A DNA stretch of 64,000 nt. It comes from Sphingobacteriales bacterium 44-15 (GTDB lineage: Bacteria > Bacteroidota > Bacteroidia > Chitinophagales > Chitinophagaceae). Positions 8,724-17,912 of the stretch are shown piece by piece; within the stretch, counting starts at the first letter, position 1, and every line of letters starts with the position of its first letter. The DNA is taken from NCBI GenBank assembly GCA_001899685.1, contig MKWG01000045.1, positions 232,331-296,330 of the forward strand, given 5' to 3'. The notes beneath the pieces were generated by a model, which did not search any database, was not told the DNA's origin, and saw only the letters and a program-made list of their open reading frames with translations. The translations under genes and the position numbers were made by a program.

Positions 8724-11700
8724 TTATCTCTTCTCATACGCCGGCATTCCGGGTGCGTTGTATCCCTTTGTCTTTATCAGTTTTTTTATCTCTGTAATAG
8801 CGCGTTCCAGTTGAGGGTCGGTACCCTTGGCCATTGCCGTCAGGTCTTCGGGTACTTCTATATCGGGGTCTACACCATGGCCTTCTTTGAACCAGGTGCC
8901 GTCTATATTATACATGCGGAAGGTGGGTACGGTGATCCCGCCGCCGTCAATCAGCTGGGGGCAACCGCTTATGCCTATCAGGCCTCCCCAGGTTCTTGTT
9001 CCTATCAGGGGACCTAATCCCCGTTTCCGGAAGAAGTCGGGGAATGCGTCTCCGCCTGAACCGCTCCACCCGTTCATCAGCATTACCTTGGGTCCAAAAT
9101 TGGCAGCGGGCGGCCATGGCCAGGCTTCGCCGTCACGGATCGCCCAGTATGCCAGGGGCTTGCGGTCGAGCATTTCTATAAAGCGATCAGGGATCTGTCC
9201 TCCATCGTTGAAGCGTTCATCAATAATCAGCGCTTTTTTATCGGTCTGCGCATTCAGTTGCCGGAGCAGTTCTGTCTGCCCGTCTATGCCTGTGCTTGGA
9301 ACATATACATAGCCTGCTTCACCATTGGTAGCCTCCTCCACCTGTTTGCGCATGCCCTCTATCCATGCCAGGTTGCGCAGGCGGTATTCATCATCCATTG
9401 TTTTTACGACCACTGTTTTGGCGCCTGAAAAGGACGGGGTGTTGTTGTAAGTAAGCTCCACCGTTTTATTGGACAGGCCAAGAAAAGCCGTATAAGGCTC
9501 TGCCGCGGTGGTAACGGGTATACCGTTTACGGCAAGTATATAGTCACCTTCTTTTATTTTCAGACCGGTAGCATCAAGCGAAGAATGTTCCTCCGCATCC
9601 CAGGAAGCAGCCTTCAGGATCTTTTTGATCTTATAATAGTTGCCTTCCGCCTTCCAGTCAATGCCCAGGTACCCGCAGGAAGCGCGTTTTTTCTTCTCCA
9701 TATCCCCGCCGCCGTGATAGGTGTGCGAAGCATTCAGCTCGCCTATCATTTCACCAATGATAAAATCAACATCTTCTCTTGTCAGTGCATTATCTATCAT
9801 TTTCATATAGCGTTGCCTCACCAGGTTCCAGTCTACGCCATGCATATTCGGATCATAGAAGTAATCTCTTTCCAGCCGCCATGCGTCGGTGAAGATCTGC
9901 TTCCATTCCTGTACGGGATCTACTGTTATCATCATATCGCCAGCAGGCACTGTCTTTTCTGTCTTCTGATTTTCGGCGGGGTTTATTACTGCAAATGATG
10001 TAGCTTTTCTTACCAGTATTTTTTTGCCATCGGCAGAGAGCAGGTATTCGTCCACGCCATCCAGAATGGTTTTTTCTTCCCGCTTTTCTATATCGTAAAA
10101 TCTGAGCGATGGCTGCCCTTCCGGTGCGCCTGTATTGGGACGCCGCAGGTAGATCAGTTTTCCTTTCACCGCGCTTAACCCGCGAAGGTTACCGGAAGAG
10201 GGCGGCAACAGGATCATTCTTTGCTCGAAACCCTCTAAGTCAATTTCTACAGGCTTTATTTTCTCTTCTTTGTCCTTATCATCATCTTTTTTGGAGTCAT
10301 CTTTCTTCGCCTTCTCTTTTTTGCCGGGTGCTTCTTTTTGAGATGCTTCGGATTTTACAGCCACCGTGTCGTTCTGAGGCGCAAGCAATGAAGCAGTATC
10401 CTTTTTAAGCGCTATGCAGGCCAGTTGGGTAGCATTTGCATAAATAAAGGAATTATCAAAATCGCTATAGTAAGGCAGGAATTTTTGTGCGGTCAGCAGG
10501 AAGAGGTATTTCCCTTCGGGATCGAAAACCGGCTCTGCGGTGCTATAGTAACCACTTGTTGCCTGTATGCTTTTTTTGCTGAGAAGGTCGTAGATAAATA
10601 TTGCGGTATGCGAGTTTTCCAGGTCGCGCTGGTAAGCAAGCCACCTGCTGTCGGGCGACCAACTGCAGGTAAAGGATTCAAAGTTGTCTTCTGTATATCT
10701 CAGCACATGATCTGCCTGCAGGGTTTGCCCAGAAGAGATGTCATATATTTTTATATCCCCGGCTTTATCAATAAAGGAAAGCTTTTTGCTGTCGGGGCTC
10801 CAGTAAAGCTTATACCTGAATCCCACACCATAACCGGTGAGCTTTCTTGCGCTGTTCTCTTTGCCGGTTTCCATTATCCATAGTTCGTATTCGCCCGACT
10901 GGTCGCTCCAGTAAGCGATCGTCCTGCCGTCGGGACTCCAGGAAGGATAACGTTCCGCCGCGCCTGCAGTCATAGTAAGATCTTTCACAAAACCTTCTTC
11001 AGCAGGCAGTGAAAAAATATCGCCTCTTGCTTCTGCCAGTACGCGTTTGCCATCGGGGCTGATATTGACATGCTGTATATAGGCTTCCGCTTTTTCGGTC
11101 TTAGGTTTAAGGGCAGTACGGTCCATGACCACATCAATCTTTACTTCGTTGTATTTCATCGCGGAAAAGGAATAGAGATAAAGCTTCCCGCCCTGTTCAA
11201 AAACAATATCATCGGGCCCCATGGAAGGATAGTGCACATCATAATCGGTAAACTTCGTAAGCTGTTCGAATGATTTAGTACTGATATTATACCGCCAGAG
11301 GTTCATCCTTTCTTCAGTGCCGCGATCGCTGAGGAAATAGATAAAATTTTCATGCCACATCGGGAATTCGTCGGCAGCGTCGCTGGAGGCTGATATGTTT
11401 TCAGAAGCGAGGGTCTCGAAATTAAAAATATGAATATCTGCATTCCAGCCGCCGCGGTAGCGCTTCCAGTTGCGCCCCACCTGTGATCGGAAATTAAGCG
11501 CCATTTGCTTACCGTCGGGAGAATAGCAACCATATTCTGCATAGGCTAAAGGCAGCTTGGCAGCAGCTCCGCCGGCTGCAGGAATAGTATAAAACTGGTT
11601 GAAACGGTATTTACCGCTTTCCCGTATGGAGGCAAACAAGATGGAACTCCCGTCATTGGTCCAGTCTATGATCCTGTCTGTGGAGCCATGGGTAGTGACG

Positions 11701-12002
11701 CGTCCCGGCACTCCGCCCGTTACAGACATGGTATATACATCATCATTACCGTCGTAGTTGCCGGTGAATGCAATGCGGCTTCCGTCGGGGGAAAATTTTG
11801 GGAAAACCTCCACGCCTGCCGGTGAGCTCAGCCTTACTGCCGTGCCGCCCTGCTTTGGCGCGATCCAGATATCGTTGGCATACGTAAAAACGATCTGTGT
11901 TTTAGATACATCGGGATACCTGAAAAGTCCGGCATCTACCTGGGCGTGGCCATATTGTATATATAGCGCCAGGAAAAATAATGAGGCAAATATTTTCTGC
12001 AT
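8724..12002 (-). CDS. Tricorn-like S41 family peptidase, periplasmic
   Basis: 1092 residues with a Sec signal peptide (MQKIFASLFFLALYIQYGHA). The first ~600 residues are TolB-like beta-propeller repeats (FSPDGSRIAFTG, WSPDGRTIAYWSD, WSPDSRWLAYQR). A Lys/Asp-rich insert around residues 550-590 probably links propeller and catalytic halves. A PDZ domain follows (GYLGIDWKAEG ... EGDYILAVNGIPVT), then the S41 core with the nucleophile Ser in NGWSGSGGDAFPDFF and RTWGGLIG. Members degrade peptides delivered through the propeller; here export suggests a scavenging role in the periplasm. It is a single-gene unit with its end facing the amidase. Confidence 0.94.
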   Translation of the reverse strand: MQKIFASLFFLALYIQYGHAQVDAGLFRYPDVSKTQIVFTYANDIWIAPKQGGTAVRLSSPAGVEVFPKFSPDGSRIAFTGNYDGNDDVYTMSVTGGVPGRVTTHGSTDRIIDWTNDGSSILFASIRESGKYRFNQFYTIPAAGGAAAKLPLAYAEYGCYSPDGKQMALNFRSQVGRNWKRYRGGWNADIHIFNFETLASENISASSDAADEFPMWHENFIYFLSDRGTEERMNLWRYNISTKSFEQLTKFTDYDVHYPSMGPDDIVFEQGGKLYLYSFSAMKYNEVKIDVVMDRTALKPKTEKAEAYIQHVNISPDGKRVLAEARGDIFSLPAEEGFVKDLTMTAGAAERYPSWSPDGRTIAYWSDQSGEYELWIMETGKENSARKLTGYGVGFRYKLYWSPDSKKLSFIDKAGDIKIYDISSGQTLQADHVLRYTEDNFESFTCSWSPDSRWLAYQRDLENSHTAIFIYDLLSKKSIQATSGYYSTAEPVFDPEGKYLFLLTAQKFLPYYSDFDNSFIYANATQLACIALKKDTASLLAPQNDTVAVKSEASQKEAPGKKEKAKKDDSKKDDDKDKEEKIKPVEIDLEGFEQRMILLPPSSGNLRGLSAVKGKLIYLRRPNTGAPEGQPSLRFYDIEKREEKTILDGVDEYLLSADGKKILVRKATSFAVINPAENQKTEKTVPAGDMMITVDPVQEWKQIFTDAWRLERDYFYDPNMHGVDWNLVRQRYMKMIDNALTREDVDFIIGEMIGELNASHTYHGGGDMEKKKRASCGYLGIDWKAEGNYYKIKKILKAASWDAEEHSSLDATGLKIKEGDYILAVNGIPVTTAAEPYTAFLGLSNKTVELTYNNTPSFSGAKTVVVKTMDDEYRLRNLAWIEGMRKQVEEATNGEAGYVYVPSTGIDGQTELLRQLNAQTDKKALIIDERFNDGGQIPDRFIEMLDRKPLAYWAIRDGEAWPWPPAANFGPKVMLMNGWSGSGGDAFPDFFRKRGLGPLIGTRTWGGLIGISGCPQLIDGGGITVPTFRMYNIDGTWFKEGHGVDPDIEVPEDLTAMAKGTDPQLERAITEIKKLIKTKGYNAPGMPAYEKR

Positions 12003-12042
12003 GTTAGTGATTTAATTTTGTACCGGTGCTTCCGGGATGTGG

Positions 12043-12092
12043 GCGCATTTCAATCCGTTGCACATTTCCGCTTGCGAAAATCTGAAATGCGC
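12043..12092. repeat. 50-nt REP-like hairpin (GCGCATTTCA ends)
   Basis: GCGCATTTCA (12043-12052) and TGAAATGCGC (12083-12092) are a perfect 10-bp inverted pair. The right half CCGCTTGCGAAAATCTGAAATG (12068-12089) recurs around 27034-27055, and related sequence occurs at 4209. It sits in the divergent gap between the protease and the NAD-binding protein. Confidence 0.7.
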
Positions 12093-12148
12093 TCCTTTAA
12101 AGATAAAATTTTTTTACCCGATCTTTATCAGATAAATCCTGTAACAAC

Positions 12149-12805
12149 ATGCCGGGTATTAAAGTAATTATCACCGGGGCTACCGGTATGGTGGGCGAGG
12201 GTGTTTTGTTTGAATGTTTGCAAAACCCGCTGGCCGCCGAAGTGCTGATCATTAACCGAAAACATTATGATATGCAGCATCCAAAGCTTAAAGAGCTGAT
12301 CGTAAATGATTTTTCCCGGCTTGACGATCATGCCGGCCAGGTTGCCGGCTACGATGCATGCTTCTTCTGCGCCGGCGTCAGCTCGGTAGGCATGAAGGAA
12401 GATCAGTACAGGCATATAACGTATGACACCACGCTGGCTTTTGCACTATCGCTGCTGAAAGTGAACAATAACATGGTATTTACCTATGTATCAGGCGCCC
12501 ATACCGACAGTACGGAAAAAGGTCGCCTGATGTGGGCAAGGGTAAAAGGAAAAACCGAAAATGACCTGGCGAAGCTGCCTTTCAAAGCGGAATATAATTT
12601 CCGGCCGGGCGCTATGCTGCCCCTCCCCGGCCAAAAAAACTGGAAGGCGGCCTATAAATGGATCGTAAAACTGATCAAAGTATTCGCTCCTAAACAGGTG
12701 CTTACCATGCAGCAGGTGGGACGGGCCATGCTTCATGCAGTGACAAAAGGATATTCTAAAAATATACTGGAAGTGGAGGATATAAGGGTGCTGGCGGAGG
12801 GTTAA
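12149..12805 (+). CDS. NAD(P)-binding atypical SDR / epimerase-like protein
   Basis: 218 residues with an N-terminal Rossmann fold: VIITGATGMVGEGVLFECL is the dinucleotide-binding loop. The usual YxxxK active site is not obvious; instead there is an ARVKGKTENDLAKL segment and FRPGAMLPLPG, typical of the NmrA/HTATIP2-like atypical SDRs. These bind NAD(P) and may act as oxidoreductases or redox sensors; no substrate can be assigned. The gene is transcribed away from the protease and has no operon partner. Confidence 0.83.
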   Translation: MPGIKVIITGATGMVGEGVLFECLQNPLAAEVLIINRKHYDMQHPKLKELIVNDFSRLDDHAGQVAGYDACFFCAGVSSVGMKEDQYRHITYDTTLAFALSLLKVNNNMVFTYVSGAHTDSTEKGRLMWARVKGKTENDLAKLPFKAEYNFRPGAMLPLPGQKNWKAAYKWIVKLIKVFAPKQVLTMQQVGRAMLHAVTKGYSKNILEVEDIRVLAEG

Positions 12806-12850
12806 AAGCCATGGTAAGTGCTTATAAATAAATAGCTGTAGGTGCTGCTA

Positions 12851-12883
12851 CGTGAAACGTGAAACGAACATTCACGTCTCACG
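12851..12883. repeat. Word-repeat hairpin (CGTGAAACGTGAA)
   Basis: CGTGAAACGTGAA (12851-12863) faces TTCACGTCTCACG (12871-12883), pairing at 12 of 13 positions with a 7-nt loop. It follows the NAD-binding protein gene and is a possible 3' end. The words are of the same GTGARACGTGA family as at 8647, 24014 and 52864. Confidence 0.65.
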
Positions 12884-13093
12884 ATAATTCATAATCCTGA
12901 GTTGATGTTGGATTGCCGGCATGTTAGCAGAAGCATTAATATGCCGGGAAATGAAATTCTATTGAAGAGCCACAAGAGCTTTTACCGACTCTTTTTGCCT
13001 GATCAACTATTCAGGTTTATGTATTCAATTAACGGTGAGCAGATTTGCATCGCACAATTAAACCACCGGAACGGAATATTTTAAATTATTTGT

Positions 13094-13411
13094 ATGCCTG
13101 CTGAAAGGAGGTCTCCGCATATACTGAATACTTCAGCCAATTTGCTGGGGTTTTGCTTTGTAGTACTTACCTCTGTGCGCATATCAAAGTTCAGCGCGTC
13201 AACCAGCATTGATGAAGTAACAGGCGTTGCCTGCCTGTTATTAATGGCAAGTTGTATACTTTCTTTTTTAGCCATGCGGAATAAAGACACCCGTAAGTCG
13301 GACAGGCTTGAATATATCGCTGACATTATTTTTCTTTCTGCATTGCTTTTTGTAACTATTACTATTGCACTTGTTGCATTTAACCTGTTTGAAGTGCAGC
13401 CCGGTGGCTGA
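13094..13411 (+). CDS. Conserved small membrane protein
   Basis: 105 residues with three hydrophobic helices (about 13-28, 43-61 and 77-98) separated by short charged loops. The N-terminal RSPHILNTSANLLGFCFVVLT resembles small uncharacterised membrane proteins found across Bacteroidota; I recognise the type but no function. The start is the first ATG of the frame. The gap before it (12884-13093) holds no credible gene, and a weak partial word repeat (GTGAGAAGAGAGAGGTGAAA) follows its stop. Confidence 0.62.
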   Translation: MPAERRSPHILNTSANLLGFCFVVLTSVRISKFSASTSIDEVTGVACLLLMASCILSFLAMRNKDTRKSDRLEYIADIIFLSALLFVTITIALVAFNLFEVQPGG

Positions 13412-13487
13412 TCTTGGTTTGTGAGAAGAGAGAGGTGAAAGGAAGCGATCTGCCAGCTAAAAAATTTAGTAATTATTGCTAAAAAAG

Positions 13488-13495
13488 TATATTTG
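13488..13495 (+). promoter_or_regulatory. -7 element TATATTTG before umuC
   Basis: TATATTTG fits the Bacteroidota -7 consensus TAnnTTTG and ends only 4 nt before ATG 13500. Transcription starting a few bases downstream would give a leaderless or nearly leaderless mRNA. No clear TTG -33 element is present, so this is tentative. Confidence 0.5.
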
Positions 13496-13499
13496 CGGA

Positions 13500-14846
13500 A
13501 TGACGCCCCCGACTACTTTTAAAAAAAAGGCAATTGCCCCGGAAACGGTTTCCCGGAAAACCGGATTGAAAGCAATCGTGGATTGCAATAGCTTCTACTG
13601 TTCCTGCGAAAGACTGTTCCGCCCCGACCTGCAGCATAAACCGGTGGTGGTATTGAGCAATAATGACGGATGTATTGTTTCCCGCAGTGATGAAGCAAAG
13701 CTGCTGGGCATCGCTATGGCAGGACCTTATTTCATGGCCAAACCTTTAATTGAACAACATGGCGTTACCGCATTCTCTTCCAATTATACACTCTACGGCG
13801 ACCTGAGCTGGCGTGTGATGGAAACACTGAGAATGATCACCGGTAAAGATAAAGTTGAAGTATACTCTGTAGATGAGGCGTTCATTGATCTGCCGGAGAT
13901 GACAGAGCAGGAGGCCGCAGATTATGCCCTGTATATTCGTAAAACAGTGGAAACCTGGACAGGCATCTCGGTATCGGTAGGCATTGCCCCTTCCAAAACG
14001 CTGGCCAAAGCGGCTAATTATATCGCTAAAAAGAACAAGCAGCATACCCAATGTGTGTATGTAATAATTTCAGAAGAAGAACAATACAGAGCGTTGAGCT
14101 CCATAAGGGTGATTCATCTCTGGGGTGTAGGAAGGGCGTATGCGGATAAGCTCATTAATATGGGGATCACCAGCGCCTGGGAACTGCGCAATATGTCTCC
14201 TGAGTGGGCTTATAAACAACTGGGTGGTGTGGTCGGTCTCCGGCTGATCAAGGAATTAAGAGGTATTCCCAGTATCGCTATGAGAGAACCGCTTGAGACA
14301 AAGCGAATGATCGCGTCTACCCGTATGTTCGGCTCACCGGTTGCTGATATAGGCTCTATCAAAGAGGCTATCGCTACTTATACATCTCTTGCAGCACAAA
14401 AGCTCAGACGACAATCCTGTGCCGCCAGAACGGTGAGCATATTCATCGTAGCGAAAGAGCAGGATCATTCGGCTGATTTTAGCTACGGTAATATTACCAG
14501 CATCCATACTACCCTGCCTGCGGCTACTGCTGTTACCAATGAGCTGATCAAGCCGGCCGTAGCACTGGTTGACCGGCTGTTTGAAGAAGGTAAGTCATAT
14601 AAAAAAGCAGGCGTAATGCTCAGCGGACTCGTGCCTGATAATGCAATACAGGGTAACCTGTTTGTGCCTGAAGCGAGGCAGCAGGGAAGATTTCTTATGA
14701 GTGTGCTCGACAACATCAACTTCAGTATGCGCAATGATGTGGTAAAATTTGCAGCATCGGGTACTGCCCGCAACTGGAAGATGCGCCAGGAACTGCGCAG
14801 CCCCCGTTTTACCACCAGATGGGAAGAAATGTTTGAGGTGAAGTAA
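13500..14846 (+). CDS. umuC: Y-family DNA polymerase, UmuC subunit
   Basis: 448 residues from ATG 13500 (MTPPTTFKKK); a start 24 nt earlier would overlap the -7 box. Catalytic motifs are AIVDCNSFYCSCERLF (first Asp), SNNDGCIVSRSDEAK and EVYSVDEAFIDL (the Asp-Glu pair), followed by the GIAPSKTLAKAANYIAKK palm segment, an HhH-like WGVGRAYADKL region and the little-finger domain. It would carry out error-prone translesion synthesis. UmuC normally needs processed UmuD, but no umuD lies beside it here. The metallophosphoesterase gene begins 22 bp later and may be co-transcribed. The ~25 residues before the first motif are longer than in E. coli UmuC. Confidence 0.92.
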   Translation: MTPPTTFKKKAIAPETVSRKTGLKAIVDCNSFYCSCERLFRPDLQHKPVVVLSNNDGCIVSRSDEAKLLGIAMAGPYFMAKPLIEQHGVTAFSSNYTLYGDLSWRVMETLRMITGKDKVEVYSVDEAFIDLPEMTEQEAADYALYIRKTVETWTGISVSVGIAPSKTLAKAANYIAKKNKQHTQCVYVIISEEEQYRALSSIRVIHLWGVGRAYADKLINMGITSAWELRNMSPEWAYKQLGGVVGLRLIKELRGIPSIAMREPLETKRMIASTRMFGSPVADIGSIKEAIATYTSLAAQKLRRQSCAARTVSIFIVAKEQDHSADFSYGNITSIHTTLPAATAVTNELIKPAVALVDRLFEEGKSYKKAGVMLSGLVPDNAIQGNLFVPEARQQGRFLMSVLDNINFSMRNDVVKFAASGTARNWKMRQELRSPRFTTRWEEMFEVK

Positions 14847-14868
14847 AATTTGTAGTATTGTCCCGTAA

Positions 14869-15960
14869 ATGAGCTTCCGGAAATTTGTACAGCGCATACT
14901 TACGCCCCCGGTGATAAAACTGGCAAACAGGTTTTCTGCAAAACCTGATAAGAGAAGAGTGCATCTTGCGCTCACTAAATTGTATTACCACATACGAAGA
15001 AAGCCGGGTAAGAAAGGATTTACCATCCATCTTGATAAAAACCCGCAGAAGATCATTGTTTTTTCGGATCTGCATAAGGGCAATAAAAAAAACTCAGATG
15101 ACTTTGCACCGGCAGAGCAAAATTACCTTGCCGCCCTCGACTACTATAACAGGGAAGGATATACGCTCATTATGCTGGGCGACAGCGAAGAGCTCTGGAA
15201 ATTCAATCTCTTTACCGTGCACAAGCATAATCAGCCTTCCTTCGACAGGGAAAAATTATTTCTGGAGCGTAAGGCTTTTATCAAAATATATGGCAATCAT
15301 GATATCTTCTGGAACAATGATCCTCTGGCAGGACTGCAGTTGATAAATATTTACGGACAGGCTGTGCGGATATATGAGGGAGTGATCCTGCAGTTTAATG
15401 CCGGTGGAAAGTCTGGGGAGATCTTCCTGACGCATGGTCACCAGGGCGACGGGCAGAGCGACGGCAACAAATTCAGCGCATGGTTTGTGGCTAAGATATG
15501 GGCTCCGCTCCAGGCTTTCCTTGAGCTGAATATTAATACCCCGGCTTTTAATGATATCCTGAAAACAGAGCATAACCAGTTTATGTACGAATGGAGCTCA
15601 GCGCAGGAAAACCTGCTGCTGATCACAGGGCATACGCACCAGCCTGTTTTTGAATCCATGACCCACCTCGAAAGATTATACAGGCAACTGCTGATCGCCC
15701 GCCAGCAGAACGATACCGGTACTATTGCCAGTCTGCAGGAGGAGATCCGCTTCCGCCGCCAGGAATATGACCATGTATCGGAAGATTATCTTCACCTGAA
15801 ACCCACTTATTTCAACACAGGTTGCTGCTGCTTCAGCGATGGTGATATTACCGGTATCGAAATAGAAGATGGTGAGATCCGCCTTATCAGGTGGAAGAGG
15901 GACGGTGGTGCTCCCAGGCGGGATATACTCGAAAAAGCTACACTGGAAACACTGTTTTAA
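14869..15960 (+). CDS. Calcineurin-like metallophosphoesterase
   Basis: 363 residues carrying every metal-site block of the family: IIVFSDLHKGN, MLGDSEELW, KIYGNHDIFW, FLTHGHQGD and LLITGHTHQPVFE. A dinuclear-metal phosphatase or phosphodiesterase is expected, and the substrate is unknown. A helical insert around residues 265-300 precedes the C-terminal strands. The ORF starts 22 bp after umuC, so a shared transcript is possible, but a DNA repair role would be speculation. No signal peptide is seen. Confidence 0.9.
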   Translation: MSFRKFVQRILTPPVIKLANRFSAKPDKRRVHLALTKLYYHIRRKPGKKGFTIHLDKNPQKIIVFSDLHKGNKKNSDDFAPAEQNYLAALDYYNREGYTLIMLGDSEELWKFNLFTVHKHNQPSFDREKLFLERKAFIKIYGNHDIFWNNDPLAGLQLINIYGQAVRIYEGVILQFNAGGKSGEIFLTHGHQGDGQSDGNKFSAWFVAKIWAPLQAFLELNINTPAFNDILKTEHNQFMYEWSSAQENLLLITGHTHQPVFESMTHLERLYRQLLIARQQNDTGTIASLQEEIRFRRQEYDHVSEDYLHLKPTYFNTGCCCFSDGDITGIEIEDGEIRLIRWKRDGGAPRRDILEKATLETLF

Positions 15961-16048
15961 CGACGGTAAGTTTCCTTATTTCGTAAATACAGCCATGCTT
16001 ATTATTATAATATTGCAGTTTTTATAATAAAGATCTGGAAAGCTGAAC

Positions 16049-17248
16049 ATGTCCCACAAAGTAAATACCGGTAAAAAACCCGGCAAGTCTGTATGGAGGC
16101 GGGTGACGGGTAAGCTGCATTTATGGCTGGGGCTCGCGTCCGGGCTTATTGTTGTTTTTCTTGGCATCACAGGATGTATACTGGCTTTTGAGCAGGAGAT
16201 CAGGAGTATTACCCAGCCTTATCTCTTTGTAGAAAAGCAGGAAGCGCCATATCTCCCGCCTTCCCGCCTGAAAGCTGAAGCAGAAAAACGGCTGGACGGT
16301 AAAAAGGCATTGAGCATAGAATACCCGGGCAGGGACAGATCGGCAATTGTTTCTTACTATGATGAAGACAATTACCAGCTCATATTCCTTGATCCTTATT
16401 CAGGTAAAATACTGAAGGATAAGAACATGAACCGCGATTTTTTTCGCGTGGTGCTGATGGGACATTTCTATCTCTGGCTTCCTCCCAATATCGGGCAACC
16501 CATTGTGGCTTCTGCAACACTGATATTTTTAATCATGATGATCACCGGGCTTATACTGTGGTGGCCCAAAAACAAGGCTGCGCGTAAGCAACGATTCACC
16601 ATCAGGTGGAATGCAAAATGGAAGCGGGTAAATTATGATATGCATAATGTGCTGGGCTTTTATATGACCTGGGTATGCATTTTTATTGCGATCACCGGGC
16701 TGGTAATGGGGTTTGAGTGGTTTGCAAAATCGGTATACTTTGTAAGCTCCGGCGGGAAAATATTACCGCCTCACGAACACCCGGTATCGGATACTACCAG
16801 GATCGCTGCAGCGGGAGCCGCTCCCGGCGACCAGGTGTATATGTATATGGCTGCTTTGGCAAAGCCCGGCGAGAGTTACGGTGTATATTATCCTTCTGCC
16901 GCTACTGACCCTATTGAAGGTTTTGTAAATCATCGTCCCGGCACTTATTATAATACGGATTATTATCATTACGATCGATACACGGTAAAGGAGCTTCCGG
17001 CTACCGGCGTATATGCAGGCTCTTTTAAAGATGCCGCTATTGAAGATAAGATCGCAAGGATGAATTACGATATACATGTGGGCGCTATACTGGGGCTGGC
17101 GGGAAAGATCATGGCATTTTTTGGATCGCTGATAGGAGCAAGCCTTCCTGTTACCGGCTTTATGATATGGCGGGGGAGAAAGAAGAAAAGCAAAAGCCGG
17201 CAGGTTCAGCCGGAATTTGCTGATACTGCGATACTGGCTCAGGCGTAG
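16049..17248 (+). CDS. PepSY-associated transmembrane protein (PiuB-like)
   Basis: 399 residues with four transmembrane helices (near residues 27-50, 145-170, 195-220 and 340-365) and a large periplasmic loop. The first helix region KLHLWLGLASGLIVVFLGITG and the HFYLWLP and YDMHNVLGFYMTWVC segments are typical of PepSY_TM proteins, which are linked to siderophore or ferric reductase functions and are often iron-regulated. No TonB receptor gene is adjacent, so the iron link is only family knowledge. Confidence 0.9.
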   Translation: MSHKVNTGKKPGKSVWRRVTGKLHLWLGLASGLIVVFLGITGCILAFEQEIRSITQPYLFVEKQEAPYLPPSRLKAEAEKRLDGKKALSIEYPGRDRSAIVSYYDEDNYQLIFLDPYSGKILKDKNMNRDFFRVVLMGHFYLWLPPNIGQPIVASATLIFLIMMITGLILWWPKNKAARKQRFTIRWNAKWKRVNYDMHNVLGFYMTWVCIFIAITGLVMGFEWFAKSVYFVSSGGKILPPHEHPVSDTTRIAAAGAAPGDQVYMYMAALAKPGESYGVYYPSAATDPIEGFVNHRPGTYYNTDYYHYDRYTVKELPATGVYAGSFKDAAIEDKIARMNYDIHVGAILGLAGKIMAFFGSLIGASLPVTGFMIWRGRKKKSKSRQVQPEFADTAILAQA

Positions 17249-17268
17249 AAGAGGTCTCTTTTATCGTT

Positions 17269-17910
17269 TCACGCACTTCCTTTTACCTGCACACTTATTT
17301 TGGTGAACCCAGCGCTTCGTAAAAAATTTTCCATGAGCATTCTACTTCTTGCATCAGCCTTTTGCAAAATACCCTGTTTCAGCGCACGGGCTATCATCAT
17401 ATTGCGCGCTTTGATCTTTACTTTTGTTATCGCATCGCTGCTCCATTCTCCAACTTCAGAAAAAGTTTCAATATCGGAAGGATTCATAATGGCATCCAGG
17501 ATCTCCGCAGGAGGCAATACCACGGCAACAGAATCTCCTTTAGCATATATGGATTGATCATTTAATTTTTTAAGGTCAGTTCCTGCAATTGTTTTACCAC
17601 GACCAATAATTACAAGGCGTTTGCCTGTTACCGGCAGTCTTCCAAAACCGGACATATCAGGCAGGAGAGATTCGAGTGCAGATTTTTCTCTTATCTCCAC
17701 GGAATCAGCTACTACTTCATCAAAGGCAGTGACGGTGCAAAGCTGTGCCAGCTCATGAATTTCTTTAATAAGGATAGGAGTATTGTCAATCATCACCGGT
17801 TGGGCTTTGAAAATGTTTTTCAATGAAGGCAGCCAGCGATCCTTCAGCAATAAGGCAATGATTATCGCCAGCCCAAGGATAATAGCATACCTGATCAGTC
17901 GTTTTACCAT
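17269..17910 (-). CDS. DUF4230 domain-containing protein (paralogue A)
   Basis: 213 residues: an N-terminal membrane anchor (about residues 7-24, YAIILGLAIIIALLL) followed by a DUF4230 domain. Conserved features are IHELAQLCTVTAFDEVVAD, a RLVIIGRGKTIAGTDL strand and VVLPPAEILDAIMNPSD. It lies 2 bp downstream of a second, shorter DUF4230 gene, so the two form an operon of paralogues. DUF4230 proteins are widespread in Bacteroidota and Firmicutes; the function is unknown, but the anchored layout suggests an envelope role. Confidence 0.87.
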   Translation of the reverse strand: MVKRLIRYAIILGLAIIIALLLKDRWLPSLKNIFKAQPVMIDNTPILIKEIHELAQLCTVTAFDEVVADSVEIREKSALESLLPDMSGFGRLPVTGKRLVIIGRGKTIAGTDLKKLNDQSIYAKGDSVAVVLPPAEILDAIMNPSDIETFSEVGEWSSDAITKVKIKARNMMIARALKQGILQKADARSRMLMENFLRSAGFTKISVQVKGSA

Positions 17911-17912
17911 TG

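Noticed and set aside
10425-10883. 152-residue plus-strand frame
   Set aside because: Antisense to the Tricorn-like protease whose propeller repeats are clear in the other strand.
12902-13084. 60-residue frame in the gap before the small membrane protein
   Set aside because: No motif, start near a repeat, and codon use unlike neighbours; too weak to call a gene.
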